From the NCBI RefSeq assembly GCF_001660485.1, contig NZ_CP013979.1:1736001-1800000 (forward strand): 64,000 bases of DNA. Direction: 5' to 3'. Source of the stretch: Agromyces aureus. Its GTDB lineage: Bacteria; Actinomycetota; Actinomycetes; Actinomycetales; Microbacteriaceae. Below are positions 32,880-41,768 of the stretch, piece by piece (position 1 is the first letter of the stretch; the number at the start of each line of letters is the position of its first letter). The position numbers were made by a program, and so were the translations under genes. The notes under the pieces are model-generated. The model worked only from the letters and a program-made list of their open reading frames with translations, had not been told where the DNA came from and ran no database searches.

Positions 32880-34141
32880 CGTGCACCGAGCGACGCGAGC
32901 CGGGCCGAGGCCTCATGCAGCACCTCGAGGCGCTTGCAGAACGCGAACCGCACGAGGCTCCGGGTGTCGGCGCGGCGCTCGGGGTGCACGAACGCCGAGA
33001 TCGGCACGCCGACGACCCCGGCGAGCTCGGGCAGCCGCCGGCAGAACTCGGCGCCATCGTCGAACCCGAGGGGCGCGGCATCCGCCACGATGAAGTACCC
33101 GGCGGCGGGCAGCGACATGTCGAACCCGGCGGCGACGAGCCCGGTCGCGAGCACGTCGCGCTTGGCCGCGAGGGCCGCCGCGGCATCCGTGAACATCTGA
33201 TCGGGCAGGTCGAGACCCGTGGCGATCGCGGGCTGGAACGGCGCGCCGTTGACGTAGGTCAGGTACTGCTTGACCGCGAGGATCGCCGTCACGAGGTGCG
33301 CGGGGGCGACGAGCCAGCCGACCTTCCACCCGGTGGTGCTGAACGTCTTGCCGCCCGACGAGATCGTCACGGTGCGCTCGCGGGCGCCGGGCAGCGTGGC
33401 GATCGGCACGTGCGCTCCGCCGAACGGTCCGTCGAACACGAGGTGCTCGTAGACCTCGTCGGTGACGATGACGGCGTCGTGGCGCTCGGCGAGTGCGACG
33501 ATCTCGGCGAGCACCTCGCGGTCGAACACCGCGCCGGTGGGGTTGTGCGGCGTGTTCACGATGATGAGCCGGGTGCGCGGGCCCACGATCGACGCGAGCT
33601 CGTCGAGGTCGGGTCGCCAGTCGGGGAACCGCAGCGGCACCGTGCGGTGCACGCCGCCCGCCCTGGCGATGAGCGCCGCGTACGCGTCGTAGTACGGCTC
33701 GAACGTGACGACCTCGTCGCCCTCGTCGACCAGGGCGAGGATCGTCGCGGCCAGCGCCTCGGTCGCGCCGGCGGTCACGAGCACCTCGGATGCCGCGTCG
33801 ACCGTCAAGCCGTACCAGTGCTGCTGGTGGCGGGCGATCGCCTCGCGCAGCACGGGCATCCCGGTGCCGGGCGGGTACTGGTTGACGCCGTCGGCGATCG
33901 CCTGGCGTGCGGCCTCGAGCACGACCGCCGGGCCGTCCTCGTCGGGGAAGCCCTGCCCGAGGTTGATCGCACCCGTGCGCATCGCGAGCGCGCTCATCTC
34001 GGCGAAGATCGTCGCGGCGATGCCGCCGTCGGGCGCGAGGAGGCCGGCGCCGGCGGCCGTGCGCTGCCAGGGCCGTAGCCCGGCTCCGGTGCGCGCGGAG
34101 GCCGGAGGAGTCACCCGTGAATTCGGAGGGAAGTCGCTCAC
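32876..34141 (-). CDS. dapC: DapC-like PLP-dependent aminotransferase
   Basis: The 421-residue fold type I enzyme has IFAEMSALAMRTGAINLGQG at its N-terminus, a VNQYPPGTGMPVLREAI segment, NTPHNPTG, and the PLP lysine in SSGGKTFSTTGWK. The N-terminal wording is close to actinobacterial N-succinyldiaminopimelate aminotransferase (Rv0858c-type DapC); kynurenine/methionine aminotransferases are near relatives. GTG 34141 is preferred since GGTGAGAG lies upstream. A GNAT gene follows with a 4-nt overlap, so the product may be acetylated, or the pair may act in one pathway. Confidence 0.8.
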   Translation of the reverse strand: MSDFPPNSRVTPPASARTGAGLRPWQRTAAGAGLLAPDGGIAATIFAEMSALAMRTGAINLGQGFPDEDGPAVVLEAARQAIADGVNQYPPGTGMPVLREAIARHQQHWYGLTVDAASEVLVTAGATEALAATILALVDEGDEVVTFEPYYDAYAALIARAGGVHRTVPLRFPDWRPDLDELASIVGPRTRLIIVNTPHNPTGAVFDREVLAEIVALAERHDAVIVTDEVYEHLVFDGPFGGAHVPIATLPGARERTVTISSGGKTFSTTGWKVGWLVAPAHLVTAILAVKQYLTYVNGAPFQPAIATGLDLPDQMFTDAAAALAAKRDVLATGLVAAGFDMSLPAAGYFIVADAAPLGFDDGAEFCRRLPELAGVVGVPISAFVHPERRADTRSLVRFAFCKRLEVLHEASARLASLGAR

Positions 34142-34309
34142 GCTCTCACCGTACGTCAGGGTGCCCCGGGTACGCTGACCCACGGCGTTCCCGCCGCGGC
34201 ATCCGGCACTCGGGGCCTTCACCGCCGGGGGATAGCAGGATCATAGACTTCGCCGATCTGCTGCACAGGTTGCGGCGAGAAGCTGGCTTCGCTTTGGAAG
34301 GAGCACACC

Positions 34310-36223
34310 ATGACCGACAGCACCGACGGACGCAACACGCACGATGACGAGCAGGTCGACGCGACCGCCGCCGAGCAGTCCGTGACGTCCGAAGTCCCCG
34401 CACAGCACACTGAGGCGGCGGCCGCCGAGGCTGCAGCGCCCACCGAAGCGCCCGCCGAGGCCGCAGCGCCCGCCGAGGCTCCCGTGCACACCGATGCCAT
34501 CGCCGAGGTCGCATCCACGACGGATGCCGCGCCCGCCGCCGAGGCCCCCGTCCCCGTCGTTCCGGCCGTTGCCGCGACGCCGGTTGCCGCCACGACCGCG
34601 CCCGTGGAGCCCGCGGCCCCGGTCGCCCCCGCAGCGCCGGCCCCCGTGCAGGCCACGGGCACCGTCTACACGCCGGGCCAGGCCCCGCAGCCCTATGCCG
34701 CGCCCGTCGCAGCTCCCGCTCGCGCCGCGATCCCGGCCGCGTCGCCCGCGCCCGCCGTCGAGTCGACCCCGACCGCGCCGCAGGCCGCGCCGGCCGCAGC
34801 AGCCCAGACCGGCGAGACGCAGCCGCTGGCTCCCGCCGGCCAGGTGCCGCCGGCCGGTCACGTGCCGCCCGCCTTCGGCGGACCGCGCCCGGGCGAGCAG
34901 CCGACCCAGCCGTACGCGGGCGTTCCGCCGTACCAGCCCGGCGGCCCCGGCACGCCGACCTCCGACGGCCAGCCCAAGAAGCGCGCGGGCTTCGGCCTCA
35001 TCGCGGCGGTCGCCGTCGCGGCCGCGCTCATCGGCGGGGCCTCGGGCGCCGGCATCACCGCGCTCGTGAGCTCGAACGACCAGAGCACGACCTCGAGCGA
35101 CGCCGCGAGCACGCAGAACATCGTCGTGAACGACACCGACTCGGTCAACCAGATCACGGCCGTCGCGGCCAAGGCGAGCCCCAGCGTCGTCACGATCTCG
35201 GTCTCGGGCAGCAGTGCCGGGGGCACCGGGTCCGGCATCATCCTCTCCGACGACGGCTACGTGCTCACGAACACCCACGTGGTCACGCTCGACGGCGAGA
35301 TCGCCGACCCGACCATCCAGGTGAAGACGAGCGACGGGCACCTCTACGCCGCGACCGTCGTCGGCACCGACCCGCTGTCCGACCTCGCGGTCATCAAGCT
35401 GACGGATGCCTCGGGCCTCACGCCGCTCGAGTTCGCCGACTCCGACAAGCTCAACGTCGGTGACACGGCGATCGCGATCGGTGCGCCGCTCGGCCTGTCC
35501 GGCACCGTCACCAACGGCATCGTGAGCGCGCTGAACCGCTCGATCGACGTGGCCTCCTCGGCCGCACCGTCGACGCCTGACGACTCGACGCAAGGCGACA
35601 GCGGCGACGGCGGCGACGGCGGCCAGGGAGGCTCCGACAGCCCGTTCGACTTCTTCTTCGACCTGCCCGACGGCGGCAACGGTTCGGACGGTCAGCAGCA
35701 GCAGGGCGCCGCGACCAGCCAGGTCTCGCTGCCCGTGATCCAGACGGATGCCGCGATCAACCCGGGCAACTCGGGTGGCGCGCTCCTCGACTCCGACGGC
35801 AAGCTCATCGGCGTCAACGTCGCGATCCTCTCGACGGGTTCGTCGTCCGAGTCCGGCAACATCGGCGTCGGGTTCGCGGTGCCCGCGAACCTGGCCGCGC
35901 GCGTCGCGCAGGAGATCATCGACACCGGATCGGCCACCCACGGCCTGCTCGGCGCGGTCGTCACCTCCGCCGAGAGCGACGGCACGAGCAACACCGTCGG
36001 TGCGCTCATCGCCGAGGACCCGGCTTCGGGCGGCGCGGCCGCGAACGCGGGCCTCAAGGCCGGCGATGTCGTCACCGAGTTCAACGGGGTGCCGATCACC
36101 GACCAGACCGACCTGACCGCTCAGGTGCGCGCACTGCCCGGCGGTGCGAAGACCACCATCACCTTCACGCGCGGCGGCGAGTCGAAGACCGCTGACGTCA
36201 CCCTCGGCACCTTCGAGGGCTGA
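34310..36223 (+). CDS. Membrane-anchored HtrA/DegP-like trypsin protease with PDZ domain
   Basis: The 637-residue protein starts at ATG 34310 after GGAAGGAG. It has a cytoplasmic Ala/Pro/Glu-rich disordered region (about 1-225), one membrane helix (about 227-252), an extracytoplasmic S1C protease domain and a C-terminal PDZ domain. The triad is visible: His about 323 (TNTHVV), Asp about 358 (DLAVIKL), Ser about 488 (NPGNSGGALL). An Asp/Gly-rich insert (about 425-470) interrupts the protease domain. It should act in envelope protein quality control, as in mycobacterial PepD/HtrA. A terminator-like hairpin follows. Confidence 0.92.
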   Translation: MTDSTDGRNTHDDEQVDATAAEQSVTSEVPAQHTEAAAAEAAAPTEAPAEAAAPAEAPVHTDAIAEVASTTDAAPAAEAPVPVVPAVAATPVAATTAPVEPAAPVAPAAPAPVQATGTVYTPGQAPQPYAAPVAAPARAAIPAASPAPAVESTPTAPQAAPAAAAQTGETQPLAPAGQVPPAGHVPPAFGGPRPGEQPTQPYAGVPPYQPGGPGTPTSDGQPKKRAGFGLIAAVAVAAALIGGASGAGITALVSSNDQSTTSSDAASTQNIVVNDTDSVNQITAVAAKASPSVVTISVSGSSAGGTGSGIILSDDGYVLTNTHVVTLDGEIADPTIQVKTSDGHLYAATVVGTDPLSDLAVIKLTDASGLTPLEFADSDKLNVGDTAIAIGAPLGLSGTVTNGIVSALNRSIDVASSAAPSTPDDSTQGDSGDGGDGGQGGSDSPFDFFFDLPDGGNGSDGQQQQGAATSQVSLPVIQTDAAINPGNSGGALLDSDGKLIGVNVAILSTGSSSESGNIGVGFAVPANLAARVAQEIIDTGSATHGLLGAVVTSAESDGTSNTVGALIAEDPASGGAAANAGLKAGDVVTEFNGVPITDQTDLTAQVRALPGGAKTTITFTRGGESKTADVTLGTFEG

Positions 36224-36245
36224 GCGCCGTCGCAGCCGGCGAATC

Positions 36246-36281
36246 GAGGCGGGGTCGGGCCGAAAGGTCCGGCCCCGCCTC
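36246..36281 (+). terminator. Terminator hairpin after the HtrA-like gene
   Basis: A 16-bp stem (GAGGCGGGGTCGGGCC / GGTCCGGCCCCGCCTC) with a GAAA loop and two G-T pairs, 23 nt after the stop. It lacks a T tract. Confidence 0.65.
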
Positions 36282-36371
36282 GCCGCGTCAGCGGCGCCAC
36301 CCTGCCCGCGCACCGCGGGTTCGCAGCATCTCGGCTGCTAGGCTCGATCGACCCGATCACGAGTGAGGAAC

Positions 36372-37427
36372 ATGCCCGAGCAGCACCACGAGGCGACCCC
36401 GTCGCCGCTCGTCGGCGTCTCCTACGTCATGCCCGTGCTCAACGACGCCTCGCACGTCAGGCAGGCCGTCGAATCGATCCTCGCGCAGGACTACGAGGGC
36501 CCCGTCGAGGTGCTCATCGCGCTCGGTCCGTCGATCGACGGCACGTCCGAGCTCGTCGCCGATCTCGCCGAGCGCGACCCCAGGGTGCGCGTGCTCGACA
36601 ACGAGGTGGGGTCGACGCCCGCGGGCCTGAACCTCGGCATCCGCGCGGCCGTGCACCCCGTCGTCGTGCGCGTCGACTCGCACTCGATGCTGCCGACCGA
36701 CTACACGCGCATCGCGGTCGACGTGCTCGAACGCACGGGCGCCGACAACGTCGGCGGCATCATGGACGCGCAGGGCGAGACGCCCTTCCAGCAGGCCGTC
36801 GCCCTCGCCTACACGACCAAGGTCGGGCTCGGCGGCTCGTCGTTCCACGTCGGCGGTCAGGCCGGCCCGGTCGACACCGTCTACCTCGGGGTCTTCCGCC
36901 GCGAGGCACTGCTGCGCGTCGGGCTCTTCGACGAGCGCATCAAGCGCGGCCAGGACTGGGAGCTCAACCGGCGACTCCGAGCCGACGGCGGCGTCGTCTG
37001 GTTCACGCCCGAGCTCGCGGTGACGTACCGTCCGCGCGCCACGCTCGAGCGCCTCGCCCGGCAGATGTTCTCGACGGGCCTCTGGCGCGGCGAACTCGCG
37101 CGCAGCTTCCCGGGTACGAGCGGCATCCGCTACTTCGTCCCGCCGGTCATGGTCGTGGGCGTGCTCGTCGGGTTCGTGCTCGGCCTCATCGGTCTCGTGC
37201 AGGTCGCCATCGGTGCGACGCCATGGCTGCTGCTGGGCTTCATCGTGCCCGTCGTCTACCTGCTGTTCGTGATCCTCGCGACCCTCGTCTACGCCAGGGG
37301 CCACGGGCTGCGCACCGCGCTGTGGTTCCTCGTAGTCTTGCCATGCATCCACGTCTCGTGGGGGGCCGGGTTCGTTCCGGGCTACCTCGCGTTGACGAGC
37401 AACATCGCACAGCACACGGGAAGGTGA
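36372..37427 (+). CDS. Glycosyltransferase family 2 with C-terminal membrane segments
   Basis: The 351-residue protein has a GT-A domain beginning VGVSYVMPVLND and a VRVDSHSML acidic motif (Dx(S)H in place of a simple DxD), with GQDWELNRRLR as the acceptor-side acidic motif. About three membrane helices follow from about 255. The pattern resembles ExoA-like GT2 enzymes of succinoglycan-type polymers. ATG 36372 follows a GAGG site; the GTG three codons earlier overlaps it. It leads a run of four same-strand genes for surface polymer synthesis, with only 5 nt to the CDP-alcohol gene. Confidence 0.85.
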   Translation: MPEQHHEATPSPLVGVSYVMPVLNDASHVRQAVESILAQDYEGPVEVLIALGPSIDGTSELVADLAERDPRVRVLDNEVGSTPAGLNLGIRAAVHPVVVRVDSHSMLPTDYTRIAVDVLERTGADNVGGIMDAQGETPFQQAVALAYTTKVGLGGSSFHVGGQAGPVDTVYLGVFRREALLRVGLFDERIKRGQDWELNRRLRADGGVVWFTPELAVTYRPRATLERLARQMFSTGLWRGELARSFPGTSGIRYFVPPVMVVGVLVGFVLGLIGLVQVAIGATPWLLLGFIVPVVYLLFVILATLVYARGHGLRTALWFLVVLPCIHVSWGAGFVPGYLALTSNIAQHTGR

Positions 37428-37432
37428 CACGG

Positions 37433-38242
37433 ATGTCGCAGGCCGACCCCTACGCGAGACCCTCGAGCATCGCCGAGCTCCGCGCCGTGACGCAGCCGCC
37501 GGAGGTGCGCGGCCGTCGCAACGCCGAGCACTGGACGGCGTCGCTCTACCTGCGCAACCTCTCGCCGTACCTCACGTGGTGGCTGCTGAAGACCCGGATC
37601 TCGGCGAACGGCGTGACCGGGCTCATGATCCTCGTCGGCTGGTCGACCGCGGCCGCACTGCTCATCCCGGGCATCTGGGGCGCGCTGCTGGCCGTCGTCC
37701 TCGGCCAACTGCAGATGCTCGTCGACTGCTGCGACGGCGAGGTCGCCAGGTGGCGGCGCACGTCGTCGCCCGCCGGCGTGTTCCTCGACAAGGTCGGCCA
37801 TTACTCGACCGAGGCGTTGATCCCGCTCGCCCTCGGCATCCGCGCGGCCGCGTACCCGCTCGAGTTCCCGGCGGACTTCCTGTTCACGACGCTTGGCGCG
37901 CTGCTGGCGCTCGTGATCGTGCTGAACAAGGCGCTCAACGACATGGTGCACGTGGCCAGGGCCAACGCCGGACTCACGAAGCTCGCCGACACGCACGGCG
38001 AGACGGCACCCCGCGGCGGGCTCGTCGCGAAGCTCCGCAAGGCCGCGAAGTTCCTGCCGTTCCACCGGCTCTACCACTCGGTCGAGCTGACGCTCATCGT
38101 CTTCGCGGCCGCGCTCGTGGGGCTCGTCTTCGGTCAGCCGTTCATCGACCGCGTGGTGCTCATCGCACTGGTGCCGCTCGCGATCCTCGCCGTCATCGGC
38201 CACTTCGTCGCCATCATGGCGTCCAATCGTGTCCGGTCCTGA
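37433..38242 (+). CDS. CDP-alcohol phosphatidyltransferase family protein with altered motif
   Basis: The 269-residue protein has six predicted membrane segments and the family signature at about 100-125: DCCDGEVAR, eight residues, G-VFL-D-KVG-H. The spacing DxxDGxxAR(x8)GxxxDxxx is exact, but the last position, normally the catalytic Asp, is His. Family enzymes transfer a phosphate-alcohol from a CDP donor to a lipid or polyol. Its place inside a glycopolymer operon between two glycosyltransferases suggests formation of a phosphate-linked lipid or polyol for a cell-wall polymer rather than a phospholipid head group. Confidence 0.82.
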   Translation: MSQADPYARPSSIAELRAVTQPPEVRGRRNAEHWTASLYLRNLSPYLTWWLLKTRISANGVTGLMILVGWSTAAALLIPGIWGALLAVVLGQLQMLVDCCDGEVARWRRTSSPAGVFLDKVGHYSTEALIPLALGIRAAAYPLEFPADFLFTTLGALLALVIVLNKALNDMVHVARANAGLTKLADTHGETAPRGGLVAKLRKAAKFLPFHRLYHSVELTLIVFAAALVGLVFGQPFIDRVVLIALVPLAILAVIGHFVAIMASNRVRS

Positions 38243-39170
38243 GTCCGGTTCGGCTGCGGCTCCGCTCAGCGGCGGTTCCGACGCCGGGCCGACGCTCCCA
38301 CGCGTCGGCGTGGTCGTGCTCACGATGGGCAAGCGACCCGATGACCTCGCCCGCGGCATCCGAAGCGTGCTCGACCAGCGCCAGGTCGAGGTCGACGTGG
38401 TGTGCGTGGGCAACGGATGGGATCCGGCCACGGCCGAGCCGCCGCTCCCGGCCGGCGTCAAGACCCGGCACCTGCCCGAGAACCTCGGCATTCCCGCGGG
38501 GCGCAACGCGGGCGTGCCCGAGGTCGAGGGCGAGACGCTGTTCTTCCTCGACGACGACGCGTTCCTGCCGAGCGAGACCTTCCTGCACGACGGATGCCGC
38601 ATGCTGGCCGATCGGCCCGAGCTCGGCCTCATCCAGCCCAGGGTCGTCGATCCCACCGGGCTGACGTCGCCGCGTCGCTGGATCCCGCGCATCCGCAAGG
38701 GCGACCCCGCCCACTCGTCAGCCGTGTTCTCGTGCTGGGAGGGCGCCGTGCTCATGCCCCGTCGCGTGTTCGACGAGGCCGGCGGCTGGGCCGACCCGTT
38801 CTTCTACGCGCACGAGGGCATCGAGCTCGCCTGGCGCGTCTGGGACACGGGGCGCGTCGCCTGGTACGCGGGCGACCTCGAGGCCGCCCACCCGGTGATC
38901 GACCCAGCCCGGCACTCGTACTACTACCGCCTGAACGCGCGCAACCGCGTGTGGCTCGCTCGACGCAACCTGCCGGTGGTGCTCGTGCCGCTCTACGTCG
39001 GATCGTGGACCGCCATCCAGGTGCTGCGCTGGTTCCGACAGCCGGCCGCGCTGAAGGCATGGTTCGGCGGGTGGCGCGCCGGCTGGCGCGAGCACCCGGG
39101 CGAGCGCCGCCCGATGTCGTGGCGCACCGTCTGGCGCATGACCAGAGCAGGGCGTCCGCCCGTCGTCTGA
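38229..39170 (+). CDS. Glycosyltransferase family 2 (rhamnosyl/galactofuranosyl-like)
   Basis: A 313-residue GT-A protein: VGVVVLTMGKRPDDL, GIPAGRNAGVPE and the metal-binding LFFLDDDAFL, followed by a donor-side YAHEGIELAWRVW motif. The HSYYYRLNARNRVWLARR stretch is shared with GT2 enzymes of rhamnan or galactan synthesis. It starts at GTG 38229, 14 nt inside the preceding CDP-alcohol gene. There is no long membrane anchor, only a short hydrophobic patch, so it should act at the inner membrane face. Confidence 0.83.
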   Translation: MSGPESGSAAAPLSGGSDAGPTLPRVGVVVLTMGKRPDDLARGIRSVLDQRQVEVDVVCVGNGWDPATAEPPLPAGVKTRHLPENLGIPAGRNAGVPEVEGETLFFLDDDAFLPSETFLHDGCRMLADRPELGLIQPRVVDPTGLTSPRRWIPRIRKGDPAHSSAVFSCWEGAVLMPRRVFDEAGGWADPFFYAHEGIELAWRVWDTGRVAWYAGDLEAAHPVIDPARHSYYYRLNARNRVWLARRNLPVVLVPLYVGSWTAIQVLRWFRQPAALKAWFGGWRAGWREHPGERRPMSWRTVWRMTRAGRPPVV

Positions 39171-39292
39171 TCGCGGGTCCACGCCCCGCGGCGATCGACC
39201 GGCGGGTAACGATCGGCTCTCGATCGACGGTGCGCGGCGCCTGTGCGCCCGTCTCCGGCATCCGCTCAGGGCGGCATCGCTACCCTTGGTGA

Positions 39293-40588
39293 GTGGCATT
39301 GAGAAGAGACGCGGGTCGCGCCGTCAAGCTGGCCAAGGAGATCTGGCGGTCGCGGCGCGCCCAGCGTGCGCTCGGCGAGAAGCTGAGCGACCAGGCGCCG
39401 TTCGAACCCCATCGCTTCCGCGTCGGCGTGTACTTCGCCGACGGCAAGGTCAACCTGTACCAGTTGCGGCAGTGGTACGCGCCGCTCGCCGAGCTCGCGA
39501 AGCGGCATCCGGTGCTGCTCCTCAGCCGTGCCTCGGGCGCCGCGCTGGCGCTGCTCGACGAGTCGCCGCTGCCCGTCGCCTACGTGCGTCGGGTCGCCGA
39601 CCTCGAGCGCGTCGTGCACGAGCAGGACCTGCACGTGATCTTCTACGTCAACCAGAACGCCAAGAACTTCCAGATGATGCGCTACGGCCGCCGCTGGCAC
39701 GTGTTCATCAACCACGGCGAGTCCGACAAGATGTACATGACCACGAACCAGTTCAAGGCCTACGACTACGCCTTCATCGCGGGCGATGCCGCACGTGCGC
39801 GGCTCGACAAGGTGCTCTGGGACTACGACTTCGACAAGCGAGCCATCCCCATCGGGCGTCCGCAGGCCGACCACTACCTCGACGACACCGACCTGCCGTA
39901 CACGCCCGACGAGCGCGAGGTCGTGCTCTACGCGCCCACCTGGGAGGGCGACCGCGGCGCCGCGGCCTACGGCTCGATCGCGACCCACGGCGTCGACCTC
40001 GTGAAGGGCCTGCTCGCCACCGGCCGGCACCGCGTCATCTACCGCCCACACCCGCGCTCCGGCGTCGTCGACCGCGCGTACGGGGCCGCGAACCAGCAGA
40101 TCATCCAGGCGCTCGCGGCGGCGAACGCGGCCGATCCCACGGCGCAGCACGTCTACGACCACGGCCCGAATCTCGGGTGGCAGCTCGCGGCGGCCGACGT
40201 GGCGGTCGTCGACATCTCGGCCATGGTCTACGACCGTCTCGCGGCCGGCAAGCCGCTGCTCATCACGCGCCCGACGAATCCCGAGGCGCAGATCGACACG
40301 AGCGGCTACCTGCAGGCCTGCGAGTGGCTCGACGCGACGGATGCCGCGGCCCTCGTCGCCCGCGTCGACGAGGTCTCTCATGACGAGGCTGCACTCGAAC
40401 GGCTCGGATTCTGGGTCGAGCGCTACTTCGGCGACACGACGCCGGGCGTCACCACCGAGCGGTTCCATGCCGCCGTCGACCACCTCATGGCCGAGTGGGA
40501 GCGGTTCGCCGCGATCCATGCCGCCGACGGCGAGGTCGACGAGCACGACGAGACCGAAGACGACGACGAGGTCGACCCGCTCACCTGA
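39293..40588 (+). CDS. CDP-glycerol/ribitol glycerophosphotransferase family protein (TagF-like)
   Basis: The 431-residue protein is a GT-B enzyme with VFINHGESDKMYM, YDYAFIAGDAARARL, VVLYAPTWEGDR, IYRPHPRSGVVDRAY and a C-terminal ADVAVVDISAMVYDRLAAGKPLLI. These are core motifs of teichoic acid poly(alditol phosphate) polymerases and primases. An acidic tail (DEHDETEDDDEVD) follows. GTG 39293 sits 6 nt after TACCCT, suggesting a leaderless promoter of its own. Together with the ABC exporter and the nucleotidyltransferase it argues for an alditol-phosphate type polymer. Confidence 0.85.
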   Translation: MALRRDAGRAVKLAKEIWRSRRAQRALGEKLSDQAPFEPHRFRVGVYFADGKVNLYQLRQWYAPLAELAKRHPVLLLSRASGAALALLDESPLPVAYVRRVADLERVVHEQDLHVIFYVNQNAKNFQMMRYGRRWHVFINHGESDKMYMTTNQFKAYDYAFIAGDAARARLDKVLWDYDFDKRAIPIGRPQADHYLDDTDLPYTPDEREVVLYAPTWEGDRGAAAYGSIATHGVDLVKGLLATGRHRVIYRPHPRSGVVDRAYGAANQQIIQALAAANAADPTAQHVYDHGPNLGWQLAAADVAVVDISAMVYDRLAAGKPLLITRPTNPEAQIDTSGYLQACEWLDATDAAALVARVDEVSHDEAALERLGFWVERYFGDTTPGVTTERFHAAVDHLMAEWERFAAIHAADGEVDEHDETEDDDEVDPLT

Positions 40589-40615
40589 GCCGGCTGCGGT
40601 CCGCGCCGAGCGCCG

Positions 40616-41692
40616 TCACCCGAGGGCGGGACCTGCGCCGTGGTCGTCCGCGCTGGTGGCGGTGTCGGTGCCGCGGTCGACGCCGTGACCTTCGTCGACG
40701 GATGCCGCGGCATCCGTCACCGCATCCTGCTTCGCATCGCGGCGGGAGAGGCGCGAGGCGACCGTGCGGATGCCGCGGCTCGTCGCCGTGGCCGCGATGC
40801 CGACCGGGTTGGCGACTCGAGCGAACCGGGAGGCCGTCGCCTGCAGCATGGAGGTCGACTCCGTGGGCTCGAGCGCGGACGGCAGCGAGGCGGGCGCCTG
40901 GCCGAACGCGAGCCGCGACTGCTGGAGCACCTTGCGCCCGAGCAGATGGTTGCCGGTGCCGCCGATCGCGGCGCCGATGCCGAACGGGAGCGCCTTGCCG
41001 ATGATGCCGGCGCCGCCCTTGACCGCGAACTGCCTGATGAACGTCGCGCGCAGGCGGTCGGCGACGGGGCCCATGAGCGCGCGGGGGAGTCCGTTGGTGA
41101 TGAGTTCGCCCCAGTAGACGTCTCGGGCGATGCCCTTGCCGCCGGCCTGGCCGGCGAACTGGCGCACGAGGTCGACGCCCTCGCGCCCGAGCATGAGGGT
41201 CATCACGAGCGCACGGGCGCGATCGGGGTTGTCGACCGGGATACCGTGCACCTCGGCGACGGACTGCGCGAACAGGGCGGTCGCCTCGAGGAAGCCCGCC
41301 GTCTCGAGGCCCGAGAGCGCGAGCGTGACGCCAGTGCCGATGCCCGGGATCACGGCGGTCGCGCCCACGGCGGCACCGCCGGTCGTCACCGCCGCGAGGT
41401 AGCGCCGTTCGAGGATGCGCACGAGCTGCTCGGGGCTCGCCTGCGGCGCCCGGCGACGGATGCTGCGGATGTGCGCCACGACCACGGGCCGATGGATCGA
41501 GAGCACGAGGTCGATGCCGCGGTCCATGCCGGAGCCGGGAGCGGCCGAGTTCTGTGCGCCGGTGCTCGGGCCGCCCGAGCCGGGTGCGCCCGCCGAGCCC
41601 GCCGTGCCGGTCGGCCCGCCGTCGTGCCCGGCGTTCGGTTCGGACGGCGTGGCGCCGCCCATCGAGGTGATGTCGTACACGCGTTCGGGCAT
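40616..41692 (-). CDS. EcsC family protein
   Basis: A 358-residue protein with a Gly/Ala/Pro-rich N-terminus (about 1-55), an EcsC core of amphipathic and hydrophobic helices (IRSIRRRAPQASPEQLVRIL..., GGAAVGATAVIPGIGTGVTLAL, GGAGIIGKALPFGIGAAIGG), and an acidic, disordered tail. The function of EcsC proteins is unknown. ATG 41692 is the best start, though no good ribosome site is seen. It is convergent with the TagF-like gene and in line with the ABC exporter genes, but 76 nt separate it from the latter. Confidence 0.8.
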   Translation of the reverse strand: MPERVYDITSMGGATPSEPNAGHDGGPTGTAGSAGAPGSGGPSTGAQNSAAPGSGMDRGIDLVLSIHRPVVVAHIRSIRRRAPQASPEQLVRILERRYLAAVTTGGAAVGATAVIPGIGTGVTLALSGLETAGFLEATALFAQSVAEVHGIPVDNPDRARALVMTLMLGREGVDLVRQFAGQAGGKGIARDVYWGELITNGLPRALMGPVADRLRATFIRQFAVKGGAGIIGKALPFGIGAAIGGTGNHLLGRKVLQQSRLAFGQAPASLPSALEPTESTSMLQATASRFARVANPVGIAATATSRGIRTVASRLSRRDAKQDAVTDAAASVDEGHGVDRGTDTATSADDHGAGPALG

Positions 41693-41768
41693 GCGGCGAT
41701 GATACGTGAGCGCGCTGGTCGGGCGCCGGGGGTTGCGCTGGATGCCGAGCCTCGGCATGACCGAACGG

